Assembly (NCBI RefSeq): GCF_041146395.1
Contig: NC_090986.1
Coordinates: 39,282,001 to 39,346,000, forward strand
Source of the DNA: Eulemur rufifrons
Taxonomy: Eukaryota; Chordata; Mammalia; Primates; Lemuridae
DNA: 64,000 bases
Direction: 5' to 3'
The position numbers and the translations under genes are program-made. Positions within the stretch are counted from its first letter, which is position 1. Every line of letters begins with the position of its first letter. Shown here piece after piece: positions 60,441-64,000 of this stretch. The notes below the pieces were generated by a model. The model searched no databases and was not told the origin of the DNA. It saw nothing but the letters and a program-made list of their open reading frames with translations.

Positions 60441-60639
60441 GCTAATTCAACAATCTATTACATGATCTAATTACTTTTGGGCAGTACACAACACTAAAAG
60501 CATTAACATATTTCACTGGATTATCTTCAAGATACTTTTACCTGGAAGCCATATTAATATGCATCTCTAAAATTCTTAAACCCTGTGGTTTTTCAGTTTT
60601 TAAATTTTTTCAGGTTGTTTCATTTTTAATAGGTACTAC

Positions 60640-61960
60640 ACCTCATGCTCCCATCCCTATTCTTCCCAGTTCTCTCACCTCCAAAAGAACTGATTTTTAT
60701 TAGTTCCAGAATGTTTTTATGCATATGCTAATATGATATATTCTTATCTCTCCTTGTTTTCACATACCAAAATGAGCATGCTACCTGTTTGACCTTGCTT
60801 TTTCATTTAAAAATGTATCCTTGTATTTCTCCCATTCTGTATACAGATACCCCTACTTCTTCTTTACAGCTGCATAATATTCCAATTTGTGAATGTTATA
60901 TAACCTATACAATCAGTTTTCTGGCTCATTTCCAACCATTTGTTATTATATGCAATATCACAGAGATTAACCTTGTAATAGTGTCATTTGAGTTGTGCAT
61001 TGTATCTGTAGACTAGCTTCCCAGAAGCAGGATATCTGGGTTAAAGATTAAGTACATCTGTAATTTGAATAGCTATTGCCTACTTCCCTCCGTAAGGGTC
61101 GTACCATCCTACACTCTTTCTAGAAATGTCTAATAGTGTCTGTTTCCTCATGGTCTCAAGAGCAGATTAACAACTTTTAAAAAAAATATTTTTTTGCCAA
61201 TCTGATAGGTGAGAAAAAGTATCTATTTTCATTTTGCAAATCTTTTATTCTGAGTGAGGTTTCTATTTATATTTTTAATACCAGTTGTATTTCTTTTTCT
61301 ATGAGCTGTCTGTGTATGTCTCTTGCCCATTTTTTCTATTTGGTTATTGGTCTATTTCATCACAATTCCTGGTGGCTCTTTATATATTATAAAGATTAAC
61401 CCATTTATGTATTATGTGTTGCATATACGTATCCCTAATTTGACATTTGTTTTTTAACTTTGCAAATGGAGCTTTTGTTGTTTTGTTTTGTTTTTGTCTT
61501 GGGAATATATACTTATACATATATTTTAATTTTACATAGCAAAAGTTGCCAATCTTTTCTTTTATGGCTTCTTTAGTTTGGAACATAGTTAAAAAGCTTA
61601 TTTCCTAGTCCAAGGTTATAAAAGAATAAACCCATATTTTCTTCTAATACTTCTATGGTTTCCCCAGTTATATTTAAATCTTTTACTTATTTATCTTGTT
61701 GTACACTGTCCTTTTTATTTAAGGATCTAATTTTATCTTTTTTCCAAATAGTTACCATTTGCTCCAATGACATGTATTACAAGAGCTCATCTTTACTCCA
61801 TTGATCTGAGTTGTGACCTTTATTATAACCTAATTTCTCACATATATTTGGGTCTGTTTCTATAATTTCTTCGTTGGTCTTCATTGTTTCTTCATTGGTC
61901 TGTTTGTCTATTATACAGCCTAGTTGCATTTGAATCTCATGTTTCTCTTAATTAAAAGAA
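60640..61960 (-). mobile_element. Old L1 (L1M-type) 3' end and ORF2 part, minus strand
   Basis: Antisense order is complete: 3' UTR text (60640-60850), 'gctgcataatattccaattt' (60869), 'ggatatctgggttaaagatt' (61030), 'ttttgccaatctgataggtg' (61192), 'ggctctttatatattataaa' (61374), 'gcaaaagttgccaatctttt' (61540), 'cttctaatacttctatggtt' (61641) and 'tctaattttatcttttttcc' (61726). Unrelated to the L1 at the left edge except by family. Confidence 0.85.
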
Positions 61961-62774
61961 GAAATGCTAACTGATATGGAGAACATGACTTGCATTTAAA
62001 ATTAACAAGTATGACAATTTTTTTCACTTGTCTCCAACTCTTCCTAAAGTTTAGACTATTTTCTAGTTTGTAGTCTGGCATACATATCATTATAGATCAC
62101 ATTGCAATACAGAAACATTCTTTGGAGCTTTGAGCTCTGTATCACCTTCAGGAATCTGTAGGCAGGTGTAGGGTTTCTCTAGAGCAGGCTAGTGTATAAC
62201 CTCAAGCTTCTGAAGTCAGACTGTGGGTCTATAGTCCCATGCTGACAGTGCAATAGAATCAACAATATATTTCATGTCCTCTTATGTGTACTAAAAGGCT
62301 GGAAACATAATCTCTCCTCAGACCACTGATGATATGGAACAAATTGCACAAAATACTATCAATGCAACATAACACAACTAGCCATACCTCTCACATTCCC
62401 AGCAAGCCCAGGCTGGTTAATGAATATAAACCTCCAGGTGAAGGATAGCCTACTAACCGCCTGAACGTGGGCTCATGTTGACAGAAAAATGTGTTAGTCA
62501 ATTTAATGATTTAATGTACATGCTTGGAGGCTGTTCCTGGCACTGTTTGTTTGACTGACATACTGCTCAAATCGGATCACTTTTACGATACTGGTATTTA
62601 GCATCACAATGTGAGTCTGATTTCAATAGAAATCATTTGATGCAAAGAACTCGTAGATAATATTTGCAGAAAGTGGAGAAGTATAGGTGTTTGAATAAAA
62701 AAATATGCTTTTTCACTATTTGTTCTATTAATGACAATCATGGTTGCTTTCTTAAAACAGACCTTAGAGAAGAT
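61961..62774. other. Unassigned noncoding stretch
   Basis: Balanced composition from 62090 to 62600 with no recognisable repeat or exon; part could be conserved noncoding DNA, but I see no specific signal. Confidence 0.4.
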
Positions 62775-62850
62775 GCCTGATAATAATAATGGTAGCCACC
62801 ATTTGTTTATCTCTGTCATGTGCCAGGCACACCTGCACTCATGAATATTA
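62775..62850 (+). mobile_element. MIR SINE 5' part, plus strand
   Basis: 'ctgataataataatggtagc', 'caccatttgtttatctctgt' and 'catgtgccaggcacacctgc' match the MIR start. Confidence 0.7.
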
Positions 62851-63924
62851 ATTGAATACTGACAAAATGGTTCTGCATTGTGTAGAAACCTTAAAATTAT
62901 GGAAGTCTGAATTTCTTCATTTTTGTTTAAACTTCTTTTACTCGCCAGGAAGAATTATAGATTATCAACTTTGTGTTAAACATGTTGCCTTCTAGTTTTT
63001 TATGTTGAGCGCTTACTGAATCATCTTCAGTCTAAACAATTGGGGGTCTTAAAAGTTTTCTGACTTCAAATATTTTAAGAATTAGAAGGGTTTATCTTTG
63101 TTGAGTATAAATTCTAATGTCACAGTATTATAATTTGCCGCAAAGCTACAAATCAGTGTCATAATCTCTGACCCTTTTTATTTGAAACATCCAATTCTGC
63201 AAGCATTGAATAGCTATAAGACAGTGACTCATGCATTTGACAGTAAGAGTAAGAGATAATCCCCTTTCTCCTTTAGAAGTTTACAATCTAATGCTTTCAT
63301 TATAATGTTTTTCTTGCTCCTTACTCTTTATGCTACATGATAAAGATATGAGTCTTCCTCCATCTAGGAAATTGTGTACTGTCACAATCGAAAAAGATAT
63401 GCTTTTCTTAAGTGTTGACTGCTAAAAGTGCCAGAAACAATGTTGGATTGGTTCTCAAAAATAACTTTTATATGTATTTAATCAAAATTTAAGAAGCTTA
63501 TTTATAGATAAATCACTGTTTTTAGGACGAGAAATATGGCTCAAGCTAAATATAATATAAGGACATTGGAATCTTAACTTGTGTTTCTACAGCCCCGTCC
63601 TGTTGTGAACAAAAGATAACATGAGTAACAGTAGATAATTGTTGTAATCTGTAAAGTATGTCCTCTGTAAAGCAGAGGTAGAAAATCCTTCAGCATTTCA
63701 GGACTGCACTTCTCAAACTCCTTATGATACCTGTTGTTCCTGAAAGTGTCCAAGAACAACACTCTTGGGAGCACTCTAGGGAGAGCTAACTTGGAAATAA
63801 GTAGCTAAGATCTGATTCCTAAATCATGAGCTCTAAAGTAGTGGCTACCTAATTTTTTAAAAGATGGCCAAAATGCTTTATACACATCCAATGTCAAAAT
63901 GAAATCTTATCCCTTGCTTTTGAG
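62851..63924. other. Unassigned noncoding stretch
   Basis: No gene, RNA gene or confident repeat. Confidence 0.5.
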
Positions 63925-64000
63925 ATCATGTGGAGGTGTCATTGTCCCCATTTTGCAGATGCAAAAACAAGCTCAGAAAGGGTAAGAAATATACCTAGTG
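63925..64000 (+). mobile_element. MIR SINE, plus strand, cut by window end
   Basis: 'ggtgtcattgtccccatttt', 'gcagatgcaaaaacaagctc' and 'agaaagggtaagaaatatac' match the MIR core. Continues beyond the window. Confidence 0.75.

Overview
The window reads as nuclear DNA of a strepsirrhine primate, most likely a Malagasy lemur. The best evidence is the Alu elements at 4224-4553 and 30134-30479. They have the strepsirrhine 'aaatagaaaaa' linker, the wording 'gtgagctaggctgatgcca' in the right arm, and an extra A/T-rich block between the arms that I associate with lemur Alus. The L1 3' ends at 17346-17905 (minus) and 41230-41745 (plus) share a 3' UTR unlike the human L1 one. The DNA is AT-rich and dominated by repeats, as in a mammalian gene desert or a very long intron.

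I found no protein-coding gene, no exon I could defend, and no tRNA, rRNA or snRNA gene. The open frames present are short and are mostly chance frames or pieces of LINE and ERV sequence. A prokaryotic-type system (operon, CRISPR, IS element) is absent.

Layout. 1-5.4 kb: old L1 (minus), MLT1 LTR (plus), L2, a CR1/L3 relic, MLT1A LTR (minus), a lemur Alu (minus), and hAT-type DNA transposon relics. 5.4-11.2 kb: AT-rich DNA with few recognisable repeats and one possible conserved noncoding block. 11.2-18.5 kb: L2 and MIR fragments, an old LTR-like repeat, MER5A, and a truncated strepsirrhine L1 (minus). 18.5-30 kb: an ERV1-like solo LTR, an AluJ-like element, a hAT relic, MIRs, and long unassigned stretches. 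30-34.4 kb: a young lemur Alu, then a decayed ERV-L provirus relic whose pol region is split by a separately inserted LTR. 34.4-44.3 kb: L2, L1MB 3' end, an internally deleted lemur L1 (plus) and an Alu. 44.3-54 kb: MLT1, Alu (minus), and an old L1 (plus) broken by two later insertions. 54-64 kb: possible conserved noncoding blocks, L1 (plus), a hAT element with 8-bp duplications, L2, L1 (minus) and MIR.

The elements do not form a working system. The history is one of layered insertion: CR1/L3, L2 and MIR are oldest; then MLT1, ERV-L and L1M; then AluJ and the ERV1-like LTR; last, lemur Alu and L1. Family names come from remembered consensus wording, not from a database run, so subfamily labels are approximate and boundaries are usually good to tens of bases.
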